A stretch of DNA of 29,378 nucleotides, from positions 1 through 29,378 of IMG/VR virus record IMGVR_UViG_3300043464_001505; one strand, given 5' to 3'. The notes below the pieces were generated by a model. That model was not told the origin of the DNA. It was given only the letters and a program-made list of their open reading frames with translations, and did no database searches. Origin of the DNA: a virus. A program made the position numbers and the translations under genes. Positions 1-7,943 of the stretch are shown one piece after another (the first letter of the stretch is position 1; each line of letters begins with the position of its first letter).

Positions 1-2057
1 ACGTATGCGTGCCAGATGATCGTGGTCCCAGCGACGCCGGTCACTTCCAGCTCTACGGAGTCGAGCGTCCCGTTTGCTTTTAGGGTGGCAGATGCAGTCG
101 AAAGGCCGCTGTCGGTGTGCTTGTTAGAGCTCGCCTGCCCGACAATCGTCAGGTTTGAAGACCCGTCTCGCTTGACGGTTGCCGTGATTGTTTCGCCGTA
201 GGCTATGTCCCCAGTCCCACGGCCGGCGATTTCAAATCGCATCCGATATACCGACCGCTCCTCTAAAATGATGGAGTTGGTCGAGGCCACCGTGGACAGT
301 CCGTCGATCGTCATCACCGCCGGCGTGGCGTCGGTGGTGCGCCGCTTCAGGCACCACATATTCATCTGCGCGATATGCCGCGTCGAGCCGTTCATCAGGT
401 AGCCGGTTCCAAAGCCGCCCTGGTAGGCGTTCTTCGTCACGACCTGGCGACCGAGCGCGAATCCGTGTTGGCCCACCAGGTTGTGATCGGTACCGATTGC
501 GAACCCGCGGGATGTCGGGATGATGTTTCGCCATCCGATCGCGATCCCCTCGCCGCCGCCGTTTAGCGTGCAGATCAGAGAGCGAGTAAGGACGTTGGAT
601 TGTCCGATCCCGCTCGCCTGCTCCAAAAAATCAGTCGTGGCCGCTTGAAACTCGGCCGGCGCGACAAGCGTAATCACGGTCCTGTTCGTTCCGGCGTTGT
701 AGGAGACCGCCGAAACCTTGTTTGGCTGCCAAGAGTCCACATTCGAGGCGCTCGCCAAAAGGACCGCAACCACAGTGCCTACGGGATACGTCGATGACCT
801 GTTTCCGCTGATCTCGACAGAGTGGCTTGCGGTCGGGCTTGTCCAGTTGTGCGCCACAATCTGGTCGCCCGATCCGCCGACCTGGTTGTATGCGCCAATC
901 GCGTGCCCTACGTTTCGGACGAGGTTGTATTGGCCGAGCGCCGACGACATCGACGCGCCGACAGTGTTGCCGTAACCGGCGGCGAAACTGCCCTTCGCTT
1001 GATTGCCGTCCGATGAAGTTGTGTTGTCGATGACGTGACAGGCCCATCCGAAAGTCGCGCTATATTGCCCGGCGTGTGCCGGGAACTCGCCGTAATGATT
1101 GAACCGACCCGCGCCGAAGTGGCTTCTATTCTGAATCCACGCCACGGCGCGATGGTTTACCTCAGCCGGCACGCCGTTTTCGATGTTTGGCAGGCCGTTG
1201 GCGAGGTTGATGTAGAAGTCTTGCTTTGCATCCTCCGTGCCGAGGTTGGTGTGGGTGTGGGCCGTCGGCGTTCGCGCGTCGGAGAGCCGCGCGTCGTTGC
1301 CCTGGCAGAACGTCGCCGCAGCCGTCCCGAACGCGCCAGTTGTCAGCACACCGCTGGTCGTCGTGATGACAGGCAAGTTTGCCGTTGAGCCTATGGCCCC
1401 GGCGTTCGTGATGTTGCCGTGGGTGTGGGCCGTCGGTGTCCGGGCGTCTGAGAGCCGCGCGTCGTCGCCGGCCGCCACCGTGCCGGCCGCGGTGCCGACG
1501 TTCAGCACCGCCGCGCCGCCGAGGCCGAGCAGATTCCGACCCGTCGAAGCGCCGGCCGTGGCTAGGTCTCCCAGGTCGGTCGTGACGACGAATCGCCCGG
1601 ATGTCGTGTTGTCGCCGATCCGGCCGTCGCTCGTGATGCTGCCGTGGTTATGATCGGCCGCCGCCAGAGCCGGCTTGTCGGTGATACCGGCCCAGGTCGT
1701 CGTCCCGGCCGGCCCCTGCGGCCCCGTAGCACCGGCCGGCCCCTGCGCCCCCGTGGCTCCAGTGTCGCCCTTCAGCCCCTGCGGCCCCTGAGGCCCCGTG
1801 GCACCGGCCGGCCCCTGCGCTCCAGCGGCCCCCGCCGGTATCGTGAAGTTCAGAACTGCCGCGCTACTCGTGCCCCCGTTGACCACCGAGGCAGAACTGC
1901 CGGGAGCGCCAGTGGTCACAGTTCCGACGGCAACAGACGCAGCCGCGCCTGCCGTGCCCGTAGGCCCGACGCCACCAGACACCGCAACGTCGATCTGCGT
2001 TTCGCCGACGCTTGCCGTGATCTGCTGACCGCCGGTGACGCTTGCTTCAATCGACAT
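1..2057 (-). CDS. collagen-like tail fibre, 3' end cut by window edge
   Basis: The frame is open from the ATG at 2057 to the left edge, giving 685 codons without a stop. The start overlaps the previous stop as TGATG. In order it shows a short N-terminal segment, a stretch of collagen Gly-X-Y triplets (roughly 1850 to 1700), then repeated fibre modules with DARLSDARTPTAHTH and ADHNHGSITSDGRIGD motifs. After these comes a globular C-terminal part with glycine-rich ALGQYN/AIGAYN turns that resemble the head repeats of trimeric adhesins. Such modular proteins are trimeric tail fibres that contact the host surface. The last residues seen (VTGVAGTTIIWHAY) look like the final strand of a beta domain, so probably little is missing. 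It sits at the end of the late operon, where fibres usually lie. The fibre role is a family inference and the receptor is unknown. Confidence 0.85.
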   Translation of the reverse strand, partial: MSIEASVTGGQQITASVGETQIDVAVSGGVGPTGTAGAAASVAVGTVTTGAPGSSASVVNGGTSSAAVLNFTIPAGAAGAQGPAGATGPQGPQGLKGDTGATGAQGPAGATGPQGPAGTTTWAGITDKPALAAADHNHGSITSDGRIGDNTTSGRFVVTTDLGDLATAGASTGRNLLGLGGAAVLNVGTAAGTVAAGDDARLSDARTPTAHTHGNITNAGAIGSTANLPVITTTSGVLTTGAFGTAAATFCQGNDARLSDARTPTAHTHTNLGTEDAKQDFYINLANGLPNIENGVPAEVNHRAVAWIQNRSHFGAGRFNHYGEFPAHAGQYSATFGWACHVIDNTTSSDGNQAKGSFAAGYGNTVGASMSSALGQYNLVRNVGHAIGAYNQVGGSGDQIVAHNWTSPTASHSVEISGNRSSTYPVGTVVAVLLASASNVDSWQPNKVSAVSYNAGTNRTVITLVAPAEFQAATTDFLEQASGIGQSNVLTRSLICTLNGGGEGIAIGWRNIIPTSRGFAIGTDHNLVGQHGFALGRQVVTKNAYQGGFGTGYLMNGSTRHIAQMNMWCLKRRTTDATPAVMTIDGLSTVASTNSIILEERSVYRMRFEIAGRGTGDIAYGETITATVKRDGSSNLTIVGQASSNKHTDSGLSTASATLKANGTLDSVELEVTGVAGTTIIWHAY

Positions 2058-2371
2058 CAAAGTACCTCGACAACCCCGGTCAGAGCCGTTCGGGTGGCGT
2101 TGCCCTGAGTCCACTTCATCTGCCAGCCGTAGGTTCCGCGAGCCAGCGCCGCCGTCTGCGTGTCGGTCAGGCTGATGTTCACCTGACCGTCCGCAGCCGA
2201 AGCAAACGACACGGTGAACGGCAGAACCTCGGCGCCATTCACCAACGAAGTGATGGCAGAGGTCACGGTGTAGCCCGTCATGGAAATCGAGAAGTCGATC
2301 AGCGTGGAGAAGTCATCGCCGCGAGCGAACGACAAACTCAGCGTCCCCGGCGTCTGGTCGTAGGATGCCAT
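2057..2371 (-). CDS. small beta-sandwich tail-tip or fibre-associated protein
   Basis: This 104-residue protein has no signal peptide or membrane segment. It is rich in alternating hydrophobic and polar residues and reads as a beta sandwich: an N-terminal GTLSLSFARGDDFSTLIDF strand pair, a central MTGYTVTSAI segment, then LTDTQTAALARGTYGWQMKW and a closing RTALTGVVEVL strand. I recall similar small proteins beside phage fibre or baseplate genes, where they probably act as adaptors. It begins 6 bp after the holin-like gene, with GGAG about 12 bases upstream of ATG, and its stop overlaps the fibre start as TGATG. That coupling suggests it is made in step with the fibre. The biochemical role is not established. 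Confidence 0.7.
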   Translation of the reverse strand: MASYDQTPGTLSLSFARGDDFSTLIDFSISMTGYTVTSAITSLVNGAEVLPFTVSFASAADGQVNISLTDTQTAALARGTYGWQMKWTQGNATRTALTGVVEVL

Positions 2372-2377
2372 GATGGG

Positions 2378-2611
2378 CTACTTCTCCGATTTCGACTGCA
2401 TTGCGTAGAGCAGTCTCGTCTGCTCGTTGACCGCCTCGGCGATCTCTTTCTGGCTGTCCGCGACGGTCTTCAGAAACGTCGCGTGCTGGTCGACAAGGGG
2501 AACCAAAACGTCCTGACGCAGAACGTAGCCGGCCGCCAGTGCTACGAGGGTTGGAAAACCCCAGCGCTCAATGATGGTCTTGAGCGTCTCGCTCACTTCT
2601 GTTCCGCTCAT
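2378..2611 (-). CDS. holin-like small membrane protein
   Basis: This 77-residue protein has one hydrophobic segment (about residues 18-40, FPTLVALAAGYV followed by a charged RQD and then VLVPLV). A heptad-like, charged C-terminal helix follows (about 42-77). One membrane segment plus a coiled coil is the layout of several small phage holins and holin-like proteins, which permeabilise the inner membrane at the end of infection. The ATG at 2611 was chosen over the one 30 bases upstream because the upstream extension runs into the palindromic spacer; the ribosome site (AAAGG) is weak. No endolysin is visible in the window, so the lysis role rests on topology and position only. A membrane anchor for tail or fibre assembly is an alternative. 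Confidence 0.5.
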   Translation of the reverse strand: MSGTEVSETLKTIIERWGFPTLVALAAGYVLRQDVLVPLVDQHATFLKTVADSQKEIAEAVNEQTRLLYAMQSKSEK

Positions 2612-2625
2612 CGTCGGGCCTTTGT

Positions 2626-2649
2626 CGTCGGCGGTGCGCACCGCCGACG
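2626..2649. repeat. perfect 24-bp palindrome between kinase and holin-like genes
   Basis: The left half reads CGTCGGCGGTGC and the right half is its exact reverse complement with no spacer. A related GCGGCGGTGCGCCGC inverted repeat follows at about 2652-2666. On the minus-strand transcript the fold has no U-tract after it, so it is not a textbook intrinsic terminator. It could be a processing or attenuation hairpin, or a dimeric operator, upstream of the holin-like gene. Confidence 0.7.
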
Positions 2650-2683
2650 CTGCGGCGGTGCGCCGCGGGCCACTCGTGGCGTG

Positions 2684-3229
2684 CTACAGGTACTCTTTCA
2701 TTGTAGCCTTCACGGCCTCGACGAGTTCGTCCATCGACCCCCCATTGACGATCGTCGCATCGATGAGGTCGTCGCTGATCCCGGCCTCGCTCGAGTGCCT
2801 CATCGCCTCGCTGGTGACGCACCCCGAAGGCCGGACGATACGCACGATCTTCCCTCCGGCCTCGCGGATCGACAACGCCTCGTTGTCGAACCTGACGTCC
2901 GGCACGGCGACCACCTTGAACCCCGCCCCCAGGCTGACGGCAGCCCGCCGCAGGCAGATTCTCGCCCAGATGTCGTCGCCGATGACCTGGCGTCCCCACT
3001 CAGTTCCCAGCGTCTGAAGCAGGCGGCGGGGCGACTGACCGATCCAGTCGATCGTCTGCTCCTTCTTGCCGCGGTCGACGAGGGCAGCTTCGGGGATGCC
3101 GAACATGGCCGACAGCGCCTTGTACAGCGGGTCGGCCAGCGGGATCGTCACCCCCCTCCCGTCGCCGCAGAGGATGTCGGCGACGGTGCTCTTCCCTGCC
3201 CCGGCGGGGCCGCAGATGCCGATGATCAT
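2684..3229 (-). CDS. deoxynucleoside monophosphate kinase
   Basis: This 181-residue cytosolic P-loop kinase opens with MIIGICGPAGAGKST, a Walker A motif at residues 7-15. It shows an LADPLYKAL segment and DWIGQSPRRLLQTLGTEWGR, the substrate-side pattern of phage dNMP kinases of the T4 gp1 type, which phosphorylate dNMPs to dNDPs. Later come VAVPDVRFDNEA (Walker B-like) and an arginine-rich IVRIVRPS lid region. Its ATG overlaps the stop of the dCMP deaminase gene (ATGA), so the two enzymes are probably co-translated. Together they would raise dUMP/dTMP precursor flow for replication. Which dNMPs it accepts cannot be read from the sequence. Confidence 0.87.
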   Translation of the reverse strand: MIIGICGPAGAGKSTVADILCGDGRGVTIPLADPLYKALSAMFGIPEAALVDRGKKEQTIDWIGQSPRRLLQTLGTEWGRQVIGDDIWARICLRRAAVSLGAGFKVVAVPDVRFDNEALSIREAGGKIVRIVRPSGCVTSEAMRHSSEAGISDDLIDATIVNGGSMDELVEAVKATMKEYL

Positions 3230-3708
3230 AGGTGCAAGTCTCTCCCGTCGAAGGTGATGGTCACATCCAGCTTGTCGGCGATCCACCGCGTGTTGACTCC
3301 GGCCTCGCGGAGCATCCGCTCGCCATCCTCGACGGCCTCCAGCCACCGGGCGGGCGTCGCCTGGCGGGCGTGCAGGCTGCCGACGACGCTCTTGATGCCG
3401 GAGCAGATGATCGCCCTGGCGCAGTCTGGGCAGGCGAACCAGACGACGTACAGCGTGGCGCCATCCGTCCGCAGCCCGCACCGGCCGGCCTCGTAGATGA
3501 CGCCGCGTTCGGCGTGCTCGATGTAGCGGTACTTCGCCGGCGGCTCGAGCCTTTCTCCGCTTGCCCAGCGGCGAATCGGGTAGGCATTCGCCGCAACGAC
3601 CGTCCCTCGCCTCGCCACCAGGATGGCGCCGTTCTGGGTGCGGGGGTCTTGGCTCGCCGACTTCGCCGTGCCTGCGGCCACGCGGAGGAAGTGGAGGTCG
3701 CTGCTCAT
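3226..3708 (-). CDS. deoxycytidylate (dCMP) deaminase family
   Basis: This 160-residue zinc enzyme carries HAE at residues 65-67, with the catalytic Glu and the zinc-binding His, and CPDC at 93-96 for the other zinc ligands. It also has the N-terminal RTQNGAILV strand and VVAANAYPIRR typical of dCMP deaminases, which convert dCMP to dUMP for dTTP synthesis. The chosen ATG overlaps the preceding metallophosphoesterase stop (ATGA), and its own stop overlaps the kinase start. A regulatory dCTP site cannot be judged from the sequence. A related deaminase acting on another cytidine compound is possible, but the pairing with a dNMP kinase favours dCMP. Confidence 0.87.
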   Translation of the reverse strand: MSSDLHFLRVAAGTAKSASQDPRTQNGAILVARRGTVVAANAYPIRRWASGERLEPPAKYRYIEHAERGVIYEAGRCGLRTDGATLYVVWFACPDCARAIICSGIKSVVGSLHARQATPARWLEAVEDGERMLREAGVNTRWIADKLDVTITFDGRDLHL

Positions 3709-4883
3709 GTGATGTGGGGGTCGGCAACGTGCATCGCCGCCATCCCGCCCTCCTGTCGGTAGATGAAAGTCTCCATGCACTGCCGCGAGCCAATGAAGCC
3801 CCCAGCCGAGTGCCAGTCGTCGGGAGGGCAGATCGTCGGCGCCGTCCTGACGATGACGCCGTCCAGCGTGTCCAGGGGCTTGTTGTTCGCCGCCGCCTGG
3901 TGGTGGAGGTGGCCGGTGTGCCACTCGCGGTAGACGCTTTCGCTCCAGAGCAGCGGCTGCTCGAGCGCCATGATCTGCGGCAGCTTGGCCTTCGCTTTGT
4001 GCCCGTGGCAGAAGCCGAGGAGATTCCTGCCGTGCGTCAGGTACTGCCGGCCGGTGAACTCGCCGTGGATCGTCACGCCCTTGTGGCGGCGGAATCGCTC
4101 CATGAGGATTCGCTGGAAGCCCCAGGTCAAGACTTCGTCGTGGTTGCCGTTGACGATGACGACGTCGGTCGGGGCCGTCTGGGCCGACTGCTCGACGACG
4201 CCCAGGAGGACGTCGGAGGCGACGTTCAGCACCTTCTGGAGCCGGCCGTCCCGCTCGAGCGGTGTGCCGGAGGTCGTCGTGCCGGCGGGGGTGTCGAAGT
4301 GAAAGAGGTCGCCCAGGAAGGCGATCGTGCGGCGGGCCGGGGCGTAGGTGTCGCCGGCGGCGAGGAGCTGCGTCGAGGCGTCGGTGACGCGGGCCTCGGC
4401 GATGCCCAGGTCGTAGTCGCTGCCGCCGGTCGTCTTCCCCCACGAGTAGGCGCCGAAGTGCGTGTCGGCGACGACGACGACTTGCCAGACGCCTGCCTTC
4501 GCTCTCGCCGGCCGCTTGCCCGCGGGGCGGGCGATGTCCCGGCTGGCCGCGGAGATCATCGCCTGGACGGCCTCGCGGGTGGTCGGCCCGCCCCGCGGCT
4601 TCAGGCGAACGAACACCCGGTGCAACTCTGTGACCGTCGCGTCGCCGTTCGGCGACGACGTCGCCACCTCCCACTTGGTGGCCTCGCTGGCGGCGACCTC
4701 GAATCGCTCGAGGTCGGCCTTGATGTGGGCCAGGAGGTCTTCGACGGTCTTGATTCGCCTCGAGGTGCTGCGGGCCTCGGTGACGTCGCCTTCGTGCTTG
4801 ACGCTCACCTGTTCGGATGAGGCGTCGGGCTTCGGCGTCGGCAGGCTGGCGGCGACCTCGGCGGCTAGGGTCTTTCGAGCCAC
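3705..4883 (-). CDS. metallophosphoesterase of calcineurin fold
   Basis: This 392-residue protein has the full set of dinuclear-metal motifs: ADTHFG (139-144), GDLFHFD (191-197), GNHDE (246-250), CHGH (292-295) and GHLHH (324-328). The family includes nucleases and phosphodiesterases, and phage members often occur among DNA-metabolism genes. Residues 1-130 are a separate N-terminal region with a KTVEDLLAHIKADLERFEV helix and a KWEVAT strand, lacking catalytic motifs. The start is a GTG at 4883 with GGAG 7 bases upstream, inside the end of the upstream gene (19-bp overlap). In related phage proteins I recall a helix-turn-helix joined to this N-terminal region. Here that part may be the preceding separate gene. 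The substrate is unknown. Confidence 0.87.
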   Translation of the reverse strand: MARKTLAAEVAASLPTPKPDASSEQVSVKHEGDVTEARSTSRRIKTVEDLLAHIKADLERFEVAASEATKWEVATSSPNGDATVTELHRVFVRLKPRGGPTTREAVQAMISAASRDIARPAGKRPARAKAGVWQVVVVADTHFGAYSWGKTTGGSDYDLGIAEARVTDASTQLLAAGDTYAPARRTIAFLGDLFHFDTPAGTTTSGTPLERDGRLQKVLNVASDVLLGVVEQSAQTAPTDVVIVNGNHDEVLTWGFQRILMERFRRHKGVTIHGEFTGRQYLTHGRNLLGFCHGHKAKAKLPQIMALEQPLLWSESVYREWHTGHLHHQAAANNKPLDTLDGVIVRTAPTICPPDDWHSAGGFIGSRQCMETFIYRQEGGMAAMHVADPHIT

Positions 4884-5110
4884 GAGATGACTCCAGAGTG
4901 GCCGATGTCGACGCCGCGGGTCTTCAGCACCTTCGCCAGGGCGAAGCCGAGGCCGGTCTTTGTCCCCATCTCGCCAGCGTGGAATGCCGCCTTGATTTGG
5001 TCGCACTCGCTGCGGACGTCATCCGGCAGTCGGTCGTACCAAGTCTGCGGCCCGCGGCCCGTCGGCAGCGCCGACCTTACCTCATCGACCAGGCTCTTCG
5101 CCTTCGCCAT
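4865..5110 (-). CDS. small putative helix-turn-helix protein
   Basis: This 81-residue, mostly helical protein has the pattern TWYDRLPDDVRSECDQIKAAF, then GLGFALAKVLKTRGVDIGHS and GVISWLERP. The arrangement of LP..V...., a linker, a short helix, a turn and a recognition-like helix ending in a VxxWL strand resembles small phage DNA-binding proteins such as Mu gp27-like (DUF3486) ones. I do not claim identity. Its ATG overlaps the HExxH gene stop (TGATG), and its 3' end overlaps the metallophosphoesterase start by 19 bp. It may supply the DNA-recognition half of a split HTH-phosphoesterase. Another plausible view is an independent transcription factor. Confidence 0.6.
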   Translation of the reverse strand: MAKAKSLVDEVRSALPTGRGPQTWYDRLPDDVRSECDQIKAAFHAGEMGTKTGLGFALAKVLKTRGVDIGHSGVISWLERP

Positions 5111-5403
5111 CACTCCTCCGGTTGCTCGCGGAAGTTGAGCTTGAAGAGCACGCGAGCGATGTCTCTGGCGCTCACGGTGATGTGCTCCTCGCTCACGGTC
5201 GGAAAACACACATGGAGCAATTCGTGGATGATCGTCTCGCACTTCGGGCGACCCTTGAGCCGCGAGTCGATCAATATCTTGCGTTCCAGATGCGGCGTCT
5301 TCGGGTCGGGGAGGTACGCCCAGCCGGCGGCGCGGCCTTTCAGCCGCGTGAAGCGGAGCAGCCACTTCTGGCCCGCCACGGTGAAATGGTGGTCGTCCGG
5401 CAT
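5110..5403 (-). CDS. small HExxH zinc metallopeptidase-like protein
   Basis: The 97-residue protein contains IIHELLHVC at residues 58-66. HELLH (60-64) is a gluzincin/SprT-type zinc-binding motif, and Glu72/Glu73 are candidates for a third ligand. An N-terminal basic strand region (QKWLLRFTRLKGR) and a conserved-looking ILIDSRLKGRPKCETIIHE precede it. Small phage proteins of this kind are usually annotated as zinc-peptidase-like with unknown substrate. It starts 24 bp after the glycosyltransferase-methyltransferase gene and its stop is TGATG-coupled to the next gene. Virion protein processing or host protein cleavage are possible; neither is shown. Confidence 0.7.
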   Translation of the reverse strand: MPDDHHFTVAGQKWLLRFTRLKGRAAGWAYLPDPKTPHLERKILIDSRLKGRPKCETIIHELLHVCFPTVSEEHITVSARDIARVLFKLNFREQPEE

Positions 5404-5427
5404 CTTCGTAGTGTCTGCCAGTAGGGT

Positions 5428-6672
5428 TTAGGAGTCAAGGGTGGTTTTCACCCACCAAGTGTGATCTACGCCAAGCTCGACGCGGCCTCCGAACGCCTCG
5501 TCGACAGCTCGCTTGACCCCCCACTTGCCGCGCCGCTCCATCGGGTGATCGTAGTCGTGGCCGCCGATCCAGCCCCCGCGCCGAACCTTCGGCAGCCACG
5601 CCGCGATGTCTGCGGCAACGGCCTCGTAGGTGTGTTCGGCGTCGATGTAGCAGAGGTCAAGGGAGCCATCTTGGACAGCGCTGGCGCCAGCAGTGCTGTC
5701 GCAGTCCAGGATTCGGGGAGAGTACGGCGCCGTGAGCCCAGCCGCCCTGCCCTTGACGACCGCCCACTGGGCCTCCGTCAGCGAGGCGGCCAAGTCGCCG
5801 CTGTCCCGGTATCGGTCGCCCGCGACAGACCACTGATCGACGAGCGTGGCCTTCGACTGCGGGCGGCGTGACAGCACGCCGAGGGCGTTGTACCCGTCAG
5901 CGACGCCGACCTCTGCCCACGATGACCCGTCCTCGAGTCGCTGCGCGATTTCGTCGCACGGCGACTTCTGCCACCGCGTTCGCTGAATCCGCGCCCGGCG
6001 TCTGGTCGGCCCGGTGAAGTGGTAGATGAAACCGTTCATCACTCCCGTGTTGTGTTCCGGCCGGTGGGCCTGTGCGGCTGCGACCACGTTCCACTCGTGG
6101 GGGAGCCAAGTCACGTTTGCGTCGGTGTTCTCGATGAGGACAGATAGGGACGCCTGCTCCGGCAGCCTCCATTTCGTCCACCCCGCAGACTCGCCGACTC
6201 CCCGGAGGTGCCGAAACAGTTGCTCGTGATGCCGGGGCGAGTAGAGAAACAGGCCGCCGTTGAGGTGCCTGCTGTCATGGCAGGGCTCCATTCCCATCCG
6301 CGCCGCCCAGACGCGGACGCACTTGTCGCGGTGCCTGCTGATGATCGACGCGGCGCTCTCTGCGCGGTCAAACTCTGGTGGGTCGAACTGCCGCGCGGAA
6401 ACGACGCCGATGTGGTCTTCTGGCAAGAGGTCAAACGGGCTGGGCGCATCCCACCGGATCAGCATATCGGCGTCCAATTGGATCACGCGGTCGTAGTCGG
6501 CCAGCCGGAGCGGCGCGAACGCCTTCTGCCAGAAGTGATGGATGTCGCGGAGCGGCTCGGTGAACTCGACGAAGTCGCACCCCCACCTGTCGCACGCCGC
6601 CAGAAACGACTCGCGGCTTTTCTGGTGGATGCAGCCGCCTCCGACATTCAAGACAGCCAAGGCCAGTTTCAT
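5428..6672 (-). CDS. glycosyltransferase-methyltransferase fusion
   Basis: This 414-residue protein has two domains. Residues 1-230 look like a GT-A glycosyltransferase of GT8-like type. VIQLDADML carries the DxD nucleotide-sugar and metal motif (67-69), RHLNGGLFLYS (136-146) is the typical acceptor-side loop, and a late HFTG follows at 218-221. Residues 245-414 are a class I SAM methyltransferase of the Methyltransf_24 kind: WAEVGVADG (252-260, motif I), LCYIDAEHTYEAVAADI (340-356) and GGWIGGHDYDHP (366-377). The ATG overlaps the stop of the GT25-sulfotransferase gene (ATGA). The likely role is to add a sugar and O-methylate it on a virion or host-surface acceptor. Acceptor and sugar are unknown. 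Both domains retain their key motifs. Confidence 0.85.
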   Translation of the reverse strand: MKLALAVLNVGGGCIHQKSRESFLAACDRWGCDFVEFTEPLRDIHHFWQKAFAPLRLADYDRVIQLDADMLIRWDAPSPFDLLPEDHIGVVSARQFDPPEFDRAESAASIISRHRDKCVRVWAARMGMEPCHDSRHLNGGLFLYSPRHHEQLFRHLRGVGESAGWTKWRLPEQASLSVLIENTDANVTWLPHEWNVVAAAQAHRPEHNTGVMNGFIYHFTGPTRRRARIQRTRWQKSPCDEIAQRLEDGSSWAEVGVADGYNALGVLSRRPQSKATLVDQWSVAGDRYRDSGDLAASLTEAQWAVVKGRAAGLTAPYSPRILDCDSTAGASAVQDGSLDLCYIDAEHTYEAVAADIAAWLPKVRRGGWIGGHDYDHPMERRGKWGVKRAVDEAFGGRVELGVDHTWWVKTTLDS

Positions 6673-7943
6673 GCACCACCTCTGACAACGTGAGAAATCG
6701 CCGCAGCCTTCTGATCGTCGCTGGGCGATATGCCGAGGAAGTCGATCACGCTCTCGACCACCTGCGCCGGGTCTGCCAGAAGTGCGTCGTGGCGAACGTC
6801 AAGAACCGCTTCGGCCGGGAGCGACGAAAGGAACTTCTCCTTCTCCTCCCAGAGCCACCGTTGGACGGCCTCGCACTGCTCGTCCGTCGCGGCCAGCCAC
6901 CCGCGAGACTTGGCGCTGCGTCGCTTCAGCGAATCAATGGAATCTGCCAGCGGCCTGTCGCAGTGAATCACCTTCAGGCCGTCGCCGCAGATCGAAACCA
7001 AGTGGTCGCCCGCCGCGCACAGGTGCGGATACTTTCCGCCCACCAGCCCGCTGCCTCCTCGGCTGGCGATCCACCGAGAGAGCCGCTGGCCGAACTCGCC
7101 CTGGTCTGCGACGCCCACGGTCGGGAACCTCGCCGCTCGCTCGCATAGCCGCGCCAGACCGACGGCCTCGCCGCCGCCGCCGTTGCGGGCCTCGTATCCG
7201 CCTAGTTTGTCGCCCATGTTGACGCCGAGTTTGTGCAGCATCATTGCAATGCAACTCGACCCGCTTCGGTGCAGCCCAACGACCGCCACGAACGGCCGCG
7301 AACTGGACTTTCGGTGCCACCACCGCTCAGGCACCTCCTTCCACGAAACGTCGCTCTTGCCGTCAGCGGCCTGACCGCAGAGCCACTCCTCCGGTGCGTA
7401 GCACGGGATGAGTTTCGCCTTGTGCATTCGGCCGTAGTGATGGTCGATATGGTTTCGGTCTACCCAGTGATCGCAGGCGTTGAGCCACTGGTAGACCTCT
7501 CGCATCGCGGCGGCCCCCCGCAACGCATAGGCGTGCGTGCGGTTGATGTTCTTTGCCTGCACCACGCCCGCCGCGATCCGCTCTGCTCGCTTCAGATGCT
7601 GGCCGCCGAGGTACGCCTGCCCCCAATCCTGCGGAACCGCGCGGAAGAATCCGTCGGCCTTGTCCGAGAAGCCATCGCAGAAAGTGGCGTCGTCCTCGAA
7701 GATCAAGGCGGATTCGACGCCGTCGTTGAGGCACTGCTCGATGATGCTCAGGTGGCTTCTGTAGCACCCCCAGGCGCCGCCGCCCTGCTTCCACCACGCC
7801 GGGTGCGGGGCGAGTTTTCCGTCCACGGCCGGGAAGACCTCGATCTCGCCCAGGCGGAAGTCGACAGGGACTCGCGACAAGAATGCTTCGAGCCTTTCGG
7901 GCCGCCGCTTGAGCGAAACGACGCAGACGCGGTCGAACTTCAT
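6669..7943 (-). CDS. GT25-type glycosyltransferase fused to sulfotransferase
   Basis: This 424-residue protein is bifunctional. The N-terminal domain (1-212) begins MKFDRVCVVSLKRRPERLEA, a GT25/LPS-type glycosyltransferase opening, and has GAWGCYRSHLSIIEQ and LIFEDDATF with the EDD acidic motif at 83-85. The C-terminal domain (216-424) carries VVGLHRSGSSCIAMML (221-236), the 5'-phosphosulfate loop of PAPS-dependent sulfotransferases. KVIHCDRPLADSIDSLKRR (324-342) matches the 3'-phosphate-binding motif, and DALLADPAQVVESVIDFLGI is the usual C-terminal signature. Family knowledge predicts sugar transfer and then sulfation in the cytosol. The ATG overlaps the zinc-ribbon gene stop (ATGA), and its own stop overlaps the next fusion gene. 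Substrates are unknown; I see no missing catalytic residue. Confidence 0.88.
   Translation of the reverse strand: MKFDRVCVVSLKRRPERLEAFLSRVPVDFRLGEIEVFPAVDGKLAPHPAWWKQGGGAWGCYRSHLSIIEQCLNDGVESALIFEDDATFCDGFSDKADGFFRAVPQDWGQAYLGGQHLKRAERIAAGVVQAKNINRTHAYALRGAAAMREVYQWLNACDHWVDRNHIDHHYGRMHKAKLIPCYAPEEWLCGQAADGKSDVSWKEVPERWWHRKSSSRPFVAVVGLHRSGSSCIAMMLHKLGVNMGDKLGGYEARNGGGGEAVGLARLCERAARFPTVGVADQGEFGQRLSRWIASRGGSGLVGGKYPHLCAAGDHLVSICGDGLKVIHCDRPLADSIDSLKRRSAKSRGWLAATDEQCEAVQRWLWEEKEKFLSSLPAEAVLDVRHDALLADPAQVVESVIDFLGISPSDDQKAAAISHVVRGGA

Noticed and set aside
3226-4674. Long minus-strand frame ending at the dCMP deaminase
   Set aside because: Only its last 160 codons are real; the rest is an Arg-rich out-of-frame reading of the metallophosphoesterase gene.
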